Assembly (NCBI GenBank): GCA_947589135.1
Contig: CANPZT010000027.1
Coordinates: forward strand, 1-13,956
Direction of reading: 5' to 3'
DNA length: 13,956 nucleotides
Origin: an uncultured Clostridia bacterium
GTDB taxonomy: Bacteria; Bacillota; Clostridia; TANB77; CAG-508
The notes under the pieces were generated by a model. That model saw only the letters and a list, made by a program, of their open reading frames with translations, did no database searches and was not told where the DNA came from. A program made the position numbers and the translations under genes. This document shows, in pieces, positions 6,665-13,779 of the stretch. How positions within the stretch are numbered: the first letter of the stretch is position 1; every line of letters starts with the position of its first letter.

Positions 6665-9424
6665 CTATTCATCTTTTGTAGTATTAATCTTCAATAGCTT
6701 AAATATTTCTACAATAATAATTGGAGCAAAGATTAATATTATTAACTCTAGTATATTAGCTGTTGGTAATATTGGAATACTGAATATTGTTCTTAATGCT
6801 GGTATTCCTAATATAATAAGCATTAAAGCTGCTGATACTAATACTGCAAGTATTAATTTGCTGTTGTTAAATATATTAGTTTTAAATATTGATTTTTTAT
6901 TGTTTCTTACATTAAATACATGCACTAATTCTGATAATGCTAAAGTTACAAATGCCATTGTTTGACCTACTTCTATTTTTGATTGGTCTAATGTTAATCC
7001 ATCAATTGCTTTAGTTGTTGTTCCTAGTCCTATCATAAATGCTGAAAGTGTTAGTAATCCTATCATAATTCCTTGATAAATGACTCTCCATGTCATTCCT
7101 TTTGTAAATACTCCTTTTCCTGGCTTTGATGGTTTTCTTTTCATAATGTCACTATTTGCTGGATCAAATGCTAAGGCTAATGCTGGAAGTGAGTCTGTTA
7201 CTAAATTAATCCATAAAATATGAATTGGTAATAAAATTTCTAAATGGCTAATATCTGTTATTCCAAACCATTTTGCAAATAATGGTGTAAATAATGTTGC
7301 TAAAAATAGTACAACTATTTCTCCTACATTGCTTGATAATAAGAATTGTATTACTTTTAAAATATTGTCATAAATTCTTCTTCCCTCTTCAACTGCTGAT
7401 ACTATTGTTGCAAAATTATCATCTGTTAAAATAACATCTGCTGCTTCTTTTGCTACATCAGTTCCAACTACTCCCATTGCACAACCAATGTTGGCTGTTT
7501 TTAAAGCCGGACTATCATTTACTCCATCTCCTGTCATAGCAACTATTTCTCCATTTTTTTGCCATGCTTTTACTATTCTTACTTTGTGTTCTGGTGATAC
7601 TCTTGCATATACAGAGTATTTTCTTACATTTTTCTCTAATTCTTCATCAGACATTTTTTCTAATTCTAGTCCTGTTATTGCTTCTTCATCTTTTTCTAAA
7701 ATTCCTAGTTTTTTAGCGATTGCTGATGCTGTTATTTTATGGTCTCCTGTAATCATTACTGTTTTTATTCCTGCTGTTTTACATTTTTCTACTGCTTTTT
7801 TTGCTTCTTCTCTTGGTGGATCTATCATTCCAACCATTCCAATAAATATTAATTCACTTTCAATATTTTCTAATTCTTCTTTTGTTGGTTTATGATCTAT
7901 TTCTTTATATGCACATGCAAGAACTCTTAGTGCTTCTTTTGCCATATTTTCGTTATGTTCTCTAATTGTTTCTGCATAGTTTTCTATATCTTGCTTAATT
8001 TCACCATTTTCTAAATATGAATTACATCTTCTTAATAGTTCGTCTACACCACCTTTTGTGTATACAAAATAATTTCCATTTACTTCATTTATAGTTGTCA
8101 TTAATTTTCTATCAGAATCAAATGGAACTTCTTCTAATCGTGGCATTCTGTCATAAATTGATGGGTCAAAATCTAGTTTAAATGCCATATCTACTAATGC
8201 TGTTTCTGTTGGATCTCCTGTTAGTTCTCCATTATTTCCTATTTTTGTGTCATTACATAGCATATTAGCATAAACTAATTTTTTTATATCTTCATTAATA
8301 TCTTCTTCTTTATATTCTGATAAATCTTTTGTTTGATTATTTATGAATATTCTTTCTACTGTCATTTTATTTTGTGTTAATGTTCCTGTTTTGTCAGAAC
8401 AAATTACTGTGCTACTTCCTAATGTTTCAACTGCTGGTAATCTTTTCACAATGGCATTTTTCTTTACCATTTTTTGTACTCCTATTGCTAAAACAATTGT
8501 TGAAACTGCAACTAAACCTTCTGGTATTGCTGCTACTGCTAATGAAACTGCTGTCATAAACATATGGATTACTTCTTTTCCTTGGATTAGTCCTACAGCA
8601 AAAATAAATACACATATTGCCAAAGCTGCTACTCCAAGTGTTTTTCCTAGTTTATTTAATTTTTCTTGAAGAGGAGTTATTTGTTCTTCTGTAGAATCTA
8701 GCATTCCTGCAATTTTCCCTACTTCTGTTGTCATACCTGTTTCAACTACTATTCCCTTTCCTCTTCCATATGTTACTAAACTAGATGAAAATAACATATT
8801 TACTCTATCACCAATTCCAATGTCTTCTTCTTCAATCTTGTTTGTAGTTTTTTCTACTGGAACTGACTCTCCTGTTAATGAAGATTCTTGTGATTTCAAA
8901 TTAGCTGCTTCTATTATTCTTAAGTCTGCTGGAATGTAGTCTCCTGTATCTAAAACTACAATATCTCCTGGTACTAATTCTTTCGCTGGTACTACTATTA
9001 CTGCTCCATCTCTTACTACTTTTGAAGCATGGTCTGTCAATTTTTGCAAAGCTTCTAAAGACTTCTCTGCCTTTGCTTCTTGTGTTACTCCAATAATAGC
9101 ATTTACTATTACAACAATTAAAATTATAATTGTATCTGTAATTCCTTCTCCTTCTGCTACTCCTACGATTCCTGATACTATTGCTGCAATTATCAAAATA
9201 ATAATAGAAAAATCTTTAAATTGCTCTAGAAATTTTTGAAATAATGATTTTTTCTTTTTTGCTTTTAATTCGTTTAGTCCATATTTTTCTTGCCTTTTCT
9301 TTACTTCTTCACTTGTTAATCCTTTTTCAATATTTGTGTTTAAAGCTTTTTCTACTTCTTGTAAATTTTTGTTATACCATTTGTTGTCTTGTAATTTACC
9401 ATTTTGTAATTCATCGTTTTCCAA
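6665..9424 (-). CDS. P2A-type (SERCA/PMR1-like) cation-transporting ATPase, probable Mn2+/Ca2+ exporter
   Basis: The 919-aa membrane pump couples ATP hydrolysis to cation export. It has an N-terminal cation ATPase domain (about 14-80), the actuator motif TGES (184-187), and the phosphorylation loop DKTGT with Asp344. The nucleotide-binding lysine is in KGG (457-459), followed by ITGD (558-561) and TGDGVND (631-637). About ten membrane helices are visible. Ligands of the Ca2+ sites are kept: PEGL with Glu302 in M4, Asn699 and Glu702 in M5 (SSNVGE), and Asn740, Thr743 and Asp744 in M6 (NLVTD). This groups it with Ca2+/Mn2+ rather than K+ or Cu+ pumps. The start is a TTG at 9424, with AAGGAG at 9440-9435 and a 10-nt spacer; no nearby in-frame ATG exists. 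The leader holds a yybP-ykoY riboswitch, a class that binds Mn2+ and controls related exporters, so Mn2+ export is the best guess. Ca2+ may also be carried. Confidence 0.93.
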   Translation of the reverse strand: MENDELQNGKLQDNKWYNKNLQEVEKALNTNIEKGLTSEEVKKRQEKYGLNELKAKKKKSLFQKFLEQFKDFSIIILIIAAIVSGIVGVAEGEGITDTIIILIVVIVNAIIGVTQEAKAEKSLEALQKLTDHASKVVRDGAVIVVPAKELVPGDIVVLDTGDYIPADLRIIEAANLKSQESSLTGESVPVEKTTNKIEEEDIGIGDRVNMLFSSSLVTYGRGKGIVVETGMTTEVGKIAGMLDSTEEQITPLQEKLNKLGKTLGVAALAICVFIFAVGLIQGKEVIHMFMTAVSLAVAAIPEGLVAVSTIVLAIGVQKMVKKNAIVKRLPAVETLGSSTVICSDKTGTLTQNKMTVERIFINNQTKDLSEYKEEDINEDIKKLVYANMLCNDTKIGNNGELTGDPTETALVDMAFKLDFDPSIYDRMPRLEEVPFDSDRKLMTTINEVNGNYFVYTKGGVDELLRRCNSYLENGEIKQDIENYAETIREHNENMAKEALRVLACAYKEIDHKPTKEELENIESELIFIGMVGMIDPPREEAKKAVEKCKTAGIKTVMITGDHKITASAIAKKLGILEKDEEAITGLELEKMSDEELEKNVRKYSVYARVSPEHKVRIVKAWQKNGEIVAMTGDGVNDSPALKTANIGCAMGVVGTDVAKEAADVILTDDNFATIVSAVEEGRRIYDNILKVIQFLLSSNVGEIVVLFLATLFTPLFAKWFGITDISHLEILLPIHILWINLVTDSLPALALAFDPANSDIMKRKPSKPGKGVFTKGMTWRVIYQGIMIGLLTLSAFMIGLGTTTKAIDGLTLDQSKIEVGQTMAFVTLALSELVHVFNVRNNKKSIFKTNIFNNSKLILAVLVSAALMLIILGIPALRTIFSIPILPTANILELIILIFAPIIIVEIFKLLKINTTKDE

Positions 9425-9465
9425 TTTAAATCAACTCCTTCTTTATATTTTTCAAAATATTAAAC

Positions 9466-9506
9466 AAAAAAACTTTTAAAAGGATTTTATTTTTCCTTTT
9501 AAAAGT
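9466..9506 (-). terminator. Riboswitch-controlled intrinsic terminator before the ATPase
   Basis: A 13-bp perfect stem (9494-9506 with 9472-9484) with a 9-nt loop is followed on the minus strand by at least six U (9471-9466). Its 5' strand shares CTTTTAA with the aptamer closing helix, so terminator and aptamer cannot form together. Confidence 0.88.
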
Positions 9507-9592
9507 CTCGCCAACTATAAGCATATAGCTTACTAACCAGATACTTTTGTATCGCGATTGTTGATTAGTAATTTTAAGCTACTCCCTTTTAA
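9499..9592 (-). promoter_or_regulatory. yybP-ykoY (Mn2+-sensing) riboswitch aptamer
   Basis: On the minus strand the aptamer opens with GGGAGTAGC (9586-9578) and closes with GGCGAGAC, both hallmarks of the yybP-ykoY class. Helix P1 pairs TTAAAAG (9592-9586) with CTTTTAA (9505-9499). A 9-bp helix, TTACTAATC with GGTTAGTAA, encloses the conserved CGCG-containing loop and a small hairpin GATAC/GTATC. A further hairpin AAGC/GCTT follows. The class binds Mn2+ between two docked loops. Because P1 uses the first strand of the terminator, metal binding should prevent termination and turn the ATPase gene on. A -10-like TATAAT at 9610-9605 fits a start near 9598, but no good -35 is visible. Confidence 0.9.
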
Positions 9593-9698
9593 TTTTATAT
9601 AATGATTATATTAAAAAATATTTAAATTATTACTCAATTTACATTAATTAGTTTTAGTTTTTAAATTACTTTATAAAATTATTTTATGCAATAATGTT

Positions 9699-9773
9699 TG
9701 GTGACCCGTACGGGAATCGAACCCATGATTCCACCTTGAGAGGGTGGCGTCTTAGCCGCTTGACCAACGGGCC
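9699..9773 (-). tRNA. tRNA-Glu(CTC), CCA encoded
   Basis: The minus strand gives acceptor GGCCCGT pairing with ACGGGTC, a D arm with TTGGTCAAGCGGC, the anticodon stem CCACC/GGTGG around the loop CTCTCAA (anticodon CTC, positions 34-36), and a T arm GGGTTCGATTCCC. The 3' CCA is encoded at 9701-9699. All stems pair. Decoding GAG with a dedicated CTC tRNA is somewhat notable in an AT-rich genome, where TTC alone often suffices. Confidence 0.95.
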
Positions 9774-9783
9774 ATAAAATTAT

Positions 9784-9809
9784 AAAAAGTACTATTATTA
9801 GTACTTTTT
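9784..9809 (-). terminator. Hairpin downstream of the LPRTG protein gene, probable terminator
   Basis: AAAAAGTACTA (9784-9794) and TAGTACTTTTT (9799-9809) make an 11-bp perfect stem with a 4-nt loop. On the minus strand the stem ends in five U. It follows the surface protein stop by about 40 nt and overlaps the likely tRNA-Glu start site. Confidence 0.6.
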
Positions 9810-9810
9810 A

Positions 9811-9839
9811 TTTATATCATTTTTTTTTACTTTAGTCAA
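9811..9839 (-). promoter_or_regulatory. Probable tRNA-Glu promoter
   Basis: On the minus strand TTGACT (9839-9834), a 17-nt spacer and TATAAA (9816-9811) form a near-consensus promoter. Transcription would begin near 9804, inside the hairpin at 9784-9809, giving a leader of about 30 nt before the tRNA. Confidence 0.6.
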
Positions 9840-9849
9840 CTACAATATT

Positions 9850-10845
9850 TTAAATATCTTTATACTCTTTTAATTTATTTCTATAGATTATAATTGAAAT
9901 TATACCAATACAAACTATAGCAAATATTATTCCATTAATTCCTGTTCGTGGTAATGTTTTTGCCGAAATTGTATTATCAGCGTTACTATTTTGGCTAGAA
10001 GTATCTTTTATATTATTTACTGAGTTGCTATTTTTAGAATTATTATTAACTACTGAATTGTTATCTTTAGCAGAATCTTTAGAAGAATCTTTCGATGTAT
10101 CGTTATCATCATCGCCAAATATATTTCCCGCTTTTTCAGCATAACCTTCTAGTCCTTTAAAATTAGCATTTAAATTAATACTTACTGTAGATACTAAATT
10201 ACAAGAATCATCTTTTACATCTGTTCTCTCAACAGACCATTCATAAAAATTCATGTCTTCAGAATCTGTTATCACCTGTTTATCTTTATAAACACTATTT
10301 ACGTATTCCATTACTTTATCTCCAAACTCAGATGCATATATTACTTTTGGATCATCACTTTTTTCTATTGTAGCATTTTCATCAAGTTTTGTGTCATCTA
10401 TTATTGTGTAAGAATCACTACTATCAAAAGCATTCCCCATATATGTTAATAAAAAGTATGAACAAGAATCTTCAATAGAAACACCTTGGATATTAGCTAT
10501 TGCTATAAATCCTATCATAGGTAAAATTATCTTTTGCATTTGTTTTTCATAAGCATCGTAGCTCATTCCTTCTGTAATAGGAATTGTCGTAGTAAAAGTA
10601 GGTTTATCAGTTAAATCATAATCTACAGTATATTCTTTTCCTTCTAAATTTATTGTAATAATATTATTTTTTGCTGATATTTTACATTCTTTTCCATCTA
10701 ATACTGATGACGATGCAATTTTTTGAAGTACTGTATTTAAATTTTCATCTGTTACTGGTACTGAACTTGCATAACATGTAGTAGTGATTAATACAGATAA
10801 TATAACAATTAAAATTAAAATACTAAATAAAAATTTTTTTAACAT
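9850..10845 (-). CDS. Sortase-anchored cell-wall protein (LPRTG), function unknown
   Basis: The 331-aa product has a signal peptide (1-26, CYA before S27), a globular extracellular part (about 27-244), a hydrophilic Ser/Asn/Asp-rich stalk (about 245-296), and a C-terminal sorting signal. That signal is LPRTG (298-302), a hydrophobic helix (304-320) and a basic tail. A class A or related sortase would cleave after Thr301 and link the protein to the wall. The globular part has three cysteines (54, 128, 215) besides Cys24 in the signal, and is rich in Asp. I do not recognise the domain. AGGAGG sits 8 nt before the ATG, and a near-consensus promoter is at 10885-10913, so it looks like a well-expressed single-gene unit ending at the hairpin at 9784-9809. 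Confidence 0.88.
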   Translation of the reverse strand: MLKKFLFSILILIVILSVLITTTCYASSVPVTDENLNTVLQKIASSSVLDGKECKISAKNNIITINLEGKEYTVDYDLTDKPTFTTTIPITEGMSYDAYEKQMQKIILPMIGFIAIANIQGVSIEDSCSYFLLTYMGNAFDSSDSYTIIDDTKLDENATIEKSDDPKVIYASEFGDKVMEYVNSVYKDKQVITDSEDMNFYEWSVERTDVKDDSCNLVSTVSINLNANFKGLEGYAEKAGNIFGDDDNDTSKDSSKDSAKDNNSVVNNNSKNSNSVNNIKDTSSQNSNADNTISAKTLPRTGINGIIFAIVCIGIISIIIYRNKLKEYKDI

Positions 10846-10884
10846 TTATAACTCCTCCTATAAATTTATCTAAATCTAATTTCT

Positions 10885-10913
10885 ATTTTACCTAATTAAT
10901 AATTTTTTTTCAA
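10885..10913 (-). promoter_or_regulatory. Probable promoter of the LPRTG protein gene
   Basis: On the minus strand TTGAAA (10913-10908), a 17-nt spacer and TAAAAT (10890-10885) lead to a leader of about 35 nt with AGGAGG just before the start codon. Confidence 0.55.
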
Positions 10914-10930
10914 TAGTTTTTATTTTACAT

Positions 10931-10965
10931 TTATGTTACAAAAAAATACTTTTTTAGTCACATAA
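10931..10965 (-). terminator. Possible weak terminator hairpin after mrnC
   Basis: TTATGT (10931-10936) pairs with ACATAA (10960-10965), with an inner A-run/T-run stem. It lies about 10 nt after the mrnC stop. No U run follows the stem base on the minus strand, so termination is uncertain. Confidence 0.3.
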
Positions 10966-10973
10966 GTTTACTT

Positions 10974-11370
10974 TTATCTAATTTTATCTAAAATTTCTTT
11001 TAATCTTTTATTCTGTTTTGTTAAGTATAAATATCCAATTAATGCTTCAAATGCAGTAGCATACATATATTCTTGCACATTAGAATTTTTAGGTAAATGA
11101 TGATTTTCTGTATTTCTTCCTCTTCTTACAATATCTTTTTCTTCTTCTGTTAATTCATCAAATATTTGCTGTAAAAATTTTGCTTGTGCACTGGCTTTTA
11201 CGTATTTGATTGATTCTATATGTAATTTGTGTGGTTTTAAATTTGTTTTATTTATTAATCCGTGTCCTTATGTATAATTCATATACACAATCTCCTACAT
11301 ATGCCCATGTTAAAGGGGACATTAAATTAATTTCATCAATATTTCTTTCTATTTCTATAAATTCTTCCAA
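10974..11370 (-). CDS. mrnC: Mini-ribonuclease III (MrnC), split by a +1 shift at CGGA
   Basis: Mini-III is an RNase III-type catalytic domain without the dsRNA-binding domain; it matures 23S rRNA in Firmicutes. The first frame (TTG at 11370) encodes residues 1-37, including AYVGDCVYELYIRT, which matches the GDxxYE active-site segment, then reaches an in-frame CGG and a stop (11250-11248). The second frame continues LINKTNLKPHKLH, the helix KYVKASAQAKF, RRGRN (82-86) and the second acidic motif ATAFEALIGYLYL (104-116), ending at 10974. With CGGA read as one codon the protein is 131 aa, normal for the family, and alignment to the remembered Mini-III pattern keeps register with no gap. The TTG has AAAGG about 9 nt upstream and an in-frame TAG further up. 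The gene starts 29 nt after rbgA, consistent with a shared ribosome-biogenesis transcript. A recent inactivating indel is the alternative. Confidence 0.85.
11251..11267 (-). other. Candidate CGGA recoding site (+1) in mrnC
   Basis: A stop in the second frame just upstream (TAA 11270-11268) and a stop in the first frame just downstream (TAA 11250-11248) confine the shift to GGACACGGATTAATAAA on the minus strand. CGG is codon 37 of the first frame (11262-11260) and the following base is A. Reading CGGA as one codon joins T36 to L38. The longest motif shared with the site at 4512-4528 and placed in the same frame is CGGA. Confidence 0.6.
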
Positions 11371-11399
11371 TGATTTGTTCCTTTCCTAATTTTTTATAT

Positions 11400-12320
11400 T
11401 TATTGCTTATCGGCTTTCTCTATTGTAATTCTTCCTAGCTTTCCATTTTTAAATTCATCTAATATTATTCTAGCTGTTTTTTCTTCATCTATATTACCAC
11501 CAGATATAATACAACCTCTTTTTCTTCCTATTTCTAGCATAATTTCATAGATATTTTCATTTCCTGGTCGGTCTTGTTTTAAAACATCTTCAATATATGT
11601 ATTTTCTATTTTATATCTTTCACATAGTTGTTTTCTGTTATGCTCTATCAAAAATTTAACTAAATAATAAGCAATCTCTGTTCTTTCTAAAATTTCTTCT
11701 TTTATTGTACCTGTAAATGCTAAGTGTAATGCTACTTCTTCACTTTCAAATTTTGGCCATAATACTCCTGGTGTATCTAATAACTCTATTTTTTCGTTAA
11801 TTCTTATCCATTGTTTTTGTTTAGTTACTCCTGGCTTATTTCCAACTCCAGCTGTTGTTCTTTTTGAAATTCTATTTATATAAGAAGATTTTCCTACATT
11901 TGGAATACCTAATATCATTGCTTTTATTTTTCTTCCTATTCTACCTTTTTCTGCTTGTATTTTTATGTTTTCTTCCATAACTTGTTCTATTTTTCTAATA
12001 CTTTCTTCTATTCCTTTTCCTGAATTAGAATCTGTTAATACTGCTTGAATACCTTTTTTGTTAAAATATTCTATCCATAATTTATTTTGATTTTCTTCTG
12101 CTAAATCACATTTATTTAGTATTACTATCTTTTTCTTACCATGTGTTATTTCTGCAATATCTGGATTTTGACTTGATATTGGTATTCTTGCATCTAGTAT
12201 TTCAATTACAATGTCAACTAATTTTAAATCTTGCATTATCTGTTTTCTGGTTTTTGCCATGTGTCCTGGGTACCAGTTCAGGTTGATTTTGTTATAACTA
12301 ATATCTTGTTCTTTCTCCAT
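11400..12320 (-). CDS. rbgA: Ribosome biogenesis GTPase RbgA (YlqF), circularly permuted
   Basis: The 306-aa cytoplasmic GTPase acts late in 50S subunit assembly. The N-terminal NWYPGHMAK motif (15-23) is diagnostic of RbgA. The G motifs occur in permuted order: DAR (43-45), G4 NKCD (69-72), G1 GIPNVGKSS (138-146), G2 Thr166 in KPGVT, and G3 DTPG (182-185). The C-terminal domain follows from about 205. Length matches the family. A strong AAAGGAG precedes the ATG at 12320. The gene lies between the SWIM protein (127 nt upstream) and mrnC (29 nt downstream). RbgA and Mini-III both act on the large subunit, so the pair makes functional sense. Confidence 0.96.
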   Translation of the reverse strand: MEKEQDISYNKINLNWYPGHMAKTRKQIMQDLKLVDIVIEILDARIPISSQNPDIAEITHGKKKIVILNKCDLAEENQNKLWIEYFNKKGIQAVLTDSNSGKGIEESIRKIEQVMEENIKIQAEKGRIGRKIKAMILGIPNVGKSSYINRISKRTTAGVGNKPGVTKQKQWIRINEKIELLDTPGVLWPKFESEEVALHLAFTGTIKEEILERTEIAYYLVKFLIEHNRKQLCERYKIENTYIEDVLKQDRPGNENIYEIMLEIGRKRGCIISGGNIDEEKTARIILDEFKNGKLGRITIEKADKQ

Positions 12321-12446
12321 TTTTCTTCACTCCTTTATTTGAAATTTATAATTCTTCTTTATTCTCCTTAAATTAAAAGAATTTTACAATCTGAACATTT
12401 CAAAAAACTATTCTGATATTTGCATTTTATCGTTTCCTTATTTTGT

Positions 12447-12908
12447 CTAATAATATTTATTATAATATAAATTTCTTTTTACAAAGTCATTATATATCCA
12501 TTCAGGGCCATAATCAAAAACTTGAATTAACTCTCTTATTAATTCTTTCTTTGACATTTTATTCAAATATTTAATTACTTTATCGTATTCCTCTTCTTGT
12601 TCTTTTTCATATTCTTCCTGTAATCTAGCTTGTTCTTCCTCGAAATTAGTGGCTTCTTCTGGAATAGCACTAAAATATGTTGCAACTATATGTTTACAAA
12701 TTATTCTTTTTCCATTAGCAAAAGGACAATCACATGTACATTTTCTTGGATGTTCAATATCTAAATGAACATTGTAATTTTTAGTTCCTTTTACTACGCT
12801 AAAATATTCATTTTCATTTATTTTATTCAATTTAATTACCTTTTTATTTTTGTAGTAATCTAAACCTCTCCAACATGAATTACCGCTAGCTAATGATATT
12901 ATTCCCAT
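12447..12908 (-). CDS. SWIM zinc-finger protein
   Basis: The 153-aa protein has a SWIM motif CxCxnCxH with Cys59, Cys61, Cys71 and His73 (CDCP...CKH). Such motifs bind zinc and are found in proteins that contact DNA or other proteins. The N-terminal part (SGNSCWRGLDYY) resembles the segment that precedes SWIM domains in Firmicute proteins. Residues about 85-110 are a Glu-rich charged helix, and the C-terminus is Tyr/Asn-rich. The ATG at 12908 is preferred over the one at 12932 because AAGGAG lies inside the longer frame, 7 nt before 12908. It probably has its own promoter at 13047-13075. Specific function is unknown. Confidence 0.8.
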   Translation of the reverse strand: MGIISLASGNSCWRGLDYYKNKKVIKLNKINENEYFSVVKGTKNYNVHLDIEHPRKCTCDCPFANGKRIICKHIVATYFSAIPEEATNFEEEQARLQEEYEKEQEEEYDKVIKYLNKMSKKELIRELIQVFDYGPEWIYNDFVKRNLYYNKYY

Positions 12909-13046
12909 AATTCTACTCCTTGTTATTTCCATATTCTAATAATTTTATCTTTTCAGCATTGCATTTTTTATAAACCCGTCGAATCCGACAAAATTAAAAT
13001 TTTGATTATAAATTGATTCCTCAGTTCTTTTTCACTTTTTGTTAAA

Positions 13047-13075
13047 ATTATACAATAAAAGGCAGCTAATTTCAA
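13047..13075 (-). promoter_or_regulatory. Probable promoter of the SWIM protein gene
   Basis: On the minus strand TTGAAA (13075-13070), a 17-nt spacer and TATAAT (13052-13047) match sigma-A consensus closely. The -35 element lies inside the loop region of the upstream terminator. The leader is about 130 nt and contains a small hairpin GTCG/CGAC (about 12966-12977). I recognise no known riboswitch in it. Confidence 0.6.
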
Positions 13076-13088
13076 CTTATTATCTGCC
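13057..13088 (-). terminator. Intrinsic terminator after the four-helix membrane protein
   Basis: On the minus strand GGCAG (13088-13084) pairs with CTGCC (13065-13061), extended after one mismatch by TAAT/ATTA (13082-13079 with 13070-13067). An 8-nt loop and a U run (13060-13057) complete it. It lies about 30 nt after the stop codon. Confidence 0.75.
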
Positions 13089-13119
13089 CTATATTATTTA
13101 TAATTTTTATATTTAGCAA

Positions 13120-13599
13120 TTATAATGTTCTATAGTTATTTTTATCTGCTCTTTCATCCATCTGTCTATCAAATTTTTCATTCTTATAGAACCAATCTGT
13201 TTTTTTATCTTTTGGATTGTTTTTTCTACTTTTATCTAATAATATATCTAATATAACAGCTATAGCTATTATCATTCCTATTAATGAAGCAAATGTATTT
13301 GAGTATGTATTAATTGATAAAGTTCCTTCAGCTCCTATAATAAGACTTATATTATTCATTAAATCTACGCCAAAATACATTCCATATGTTAATAAATAAA
13401 TTAGTGCACCTACAACCTTTCTTTTTACAACTAATATTATGCATAATAATGTAACAAATAATAATATTACTTCCATTTGTTGATTTAATGGTGTAAATGG
13501 AAATTCAATTGACAATTCACCCATAACTGCTACTATTATTCTAAATCCCCAAAACATTACCATGAACATTACTAATAACCATGTAGATAAATTTTTCAT
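13120..13599 (-). CDS. Four-helix membrane protein of unknown function
   Basis: The 159-aa product has four predicted membrane helices at about residues 6-27, 42-58, 61-80 and 101-121. A charged cytoplasmic tail (122-159) contains DWFYKNEKFDRQMDERADK and ends NNYRTL. I do not recognise the family. The ATG at 13599 is preferred to the upstream ATG at 13662. AAGGA precedes 13599 at normal spacing, the upstream ATG has no ribosome site, and a -10-like TATAAT at 13647-13642 lies inside the extra segment. It ends at a good terminator, so it is probably a single-gene unit. Confidence 0.75.
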   Translation of the reverse strand: MKNLSTWLLVMFMVMFWGFRIIVAVMGELSIEFPFTPLNQQMEVILLFVTLLCIILVVKRKVVGALIYLLTYGMYFGVDLMNNISLIIGAEGTLSINTYSNTFASLIGMIIAIAVILDILLDKSRKNNPKDKKTDWFYKNEKFDRQMDERADKNNYRTL

Positions 13600-13743
13600 T
13601 TGTTTTCCTTGTATAATATAATAAAGTTTAAAATTTAATATATTATACTTACCTTTCTCCATTAATTATTTTATTTTTATTTCTAAAAATTTTGGTTTAA
13701 TGGTACCGTTATTTTATATTTAATTTTAAATAATTAACATAAT

Positions 13744-13772
13744 TTTACTTTGGATTAAATCCATTGTATAAT
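13744..13772 (+). promoter_or_regulatory. Promoter of the right-end structured RNA
   Basis: TTTACT (13744-13749), a 17-nt spacer and TATAAT (13767-13772) form a strong promoter on the plus strand. The expected start, about 7 nt after the -10, falls at 13779-13780, exactly where the RNA closing stem begins. Confidence 0.75.
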
Positions 13773-13779
13773 TAATTTA

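Noticed and set aside
8343..8669. Long plus-strand open frames opposite the ATPase, and others opposite lysozyme, metG and the membrane protein
   Set aside because: They lie antisense to conserved genes, lack ribosome binding sites and have low-complexity composition. They are shadows of the real genes.
12368..12433. Short minus-strand frame with KCKY...KCSDCK, like a small zinc ribbon
   Set aside because: There is no ATG, GTG or TTG start in frame near the AAGGA. The ATG there is in another frame and stops after five codons. It lies in a short gap between genes.
13701..13710. TGGTACCGTT resembles the T-box antiterminator core
   Set aside because: The longer T-box consensus is absent, no specifier or stem I lies upstream, and the region sits between divergent genes. 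It is probably chance.
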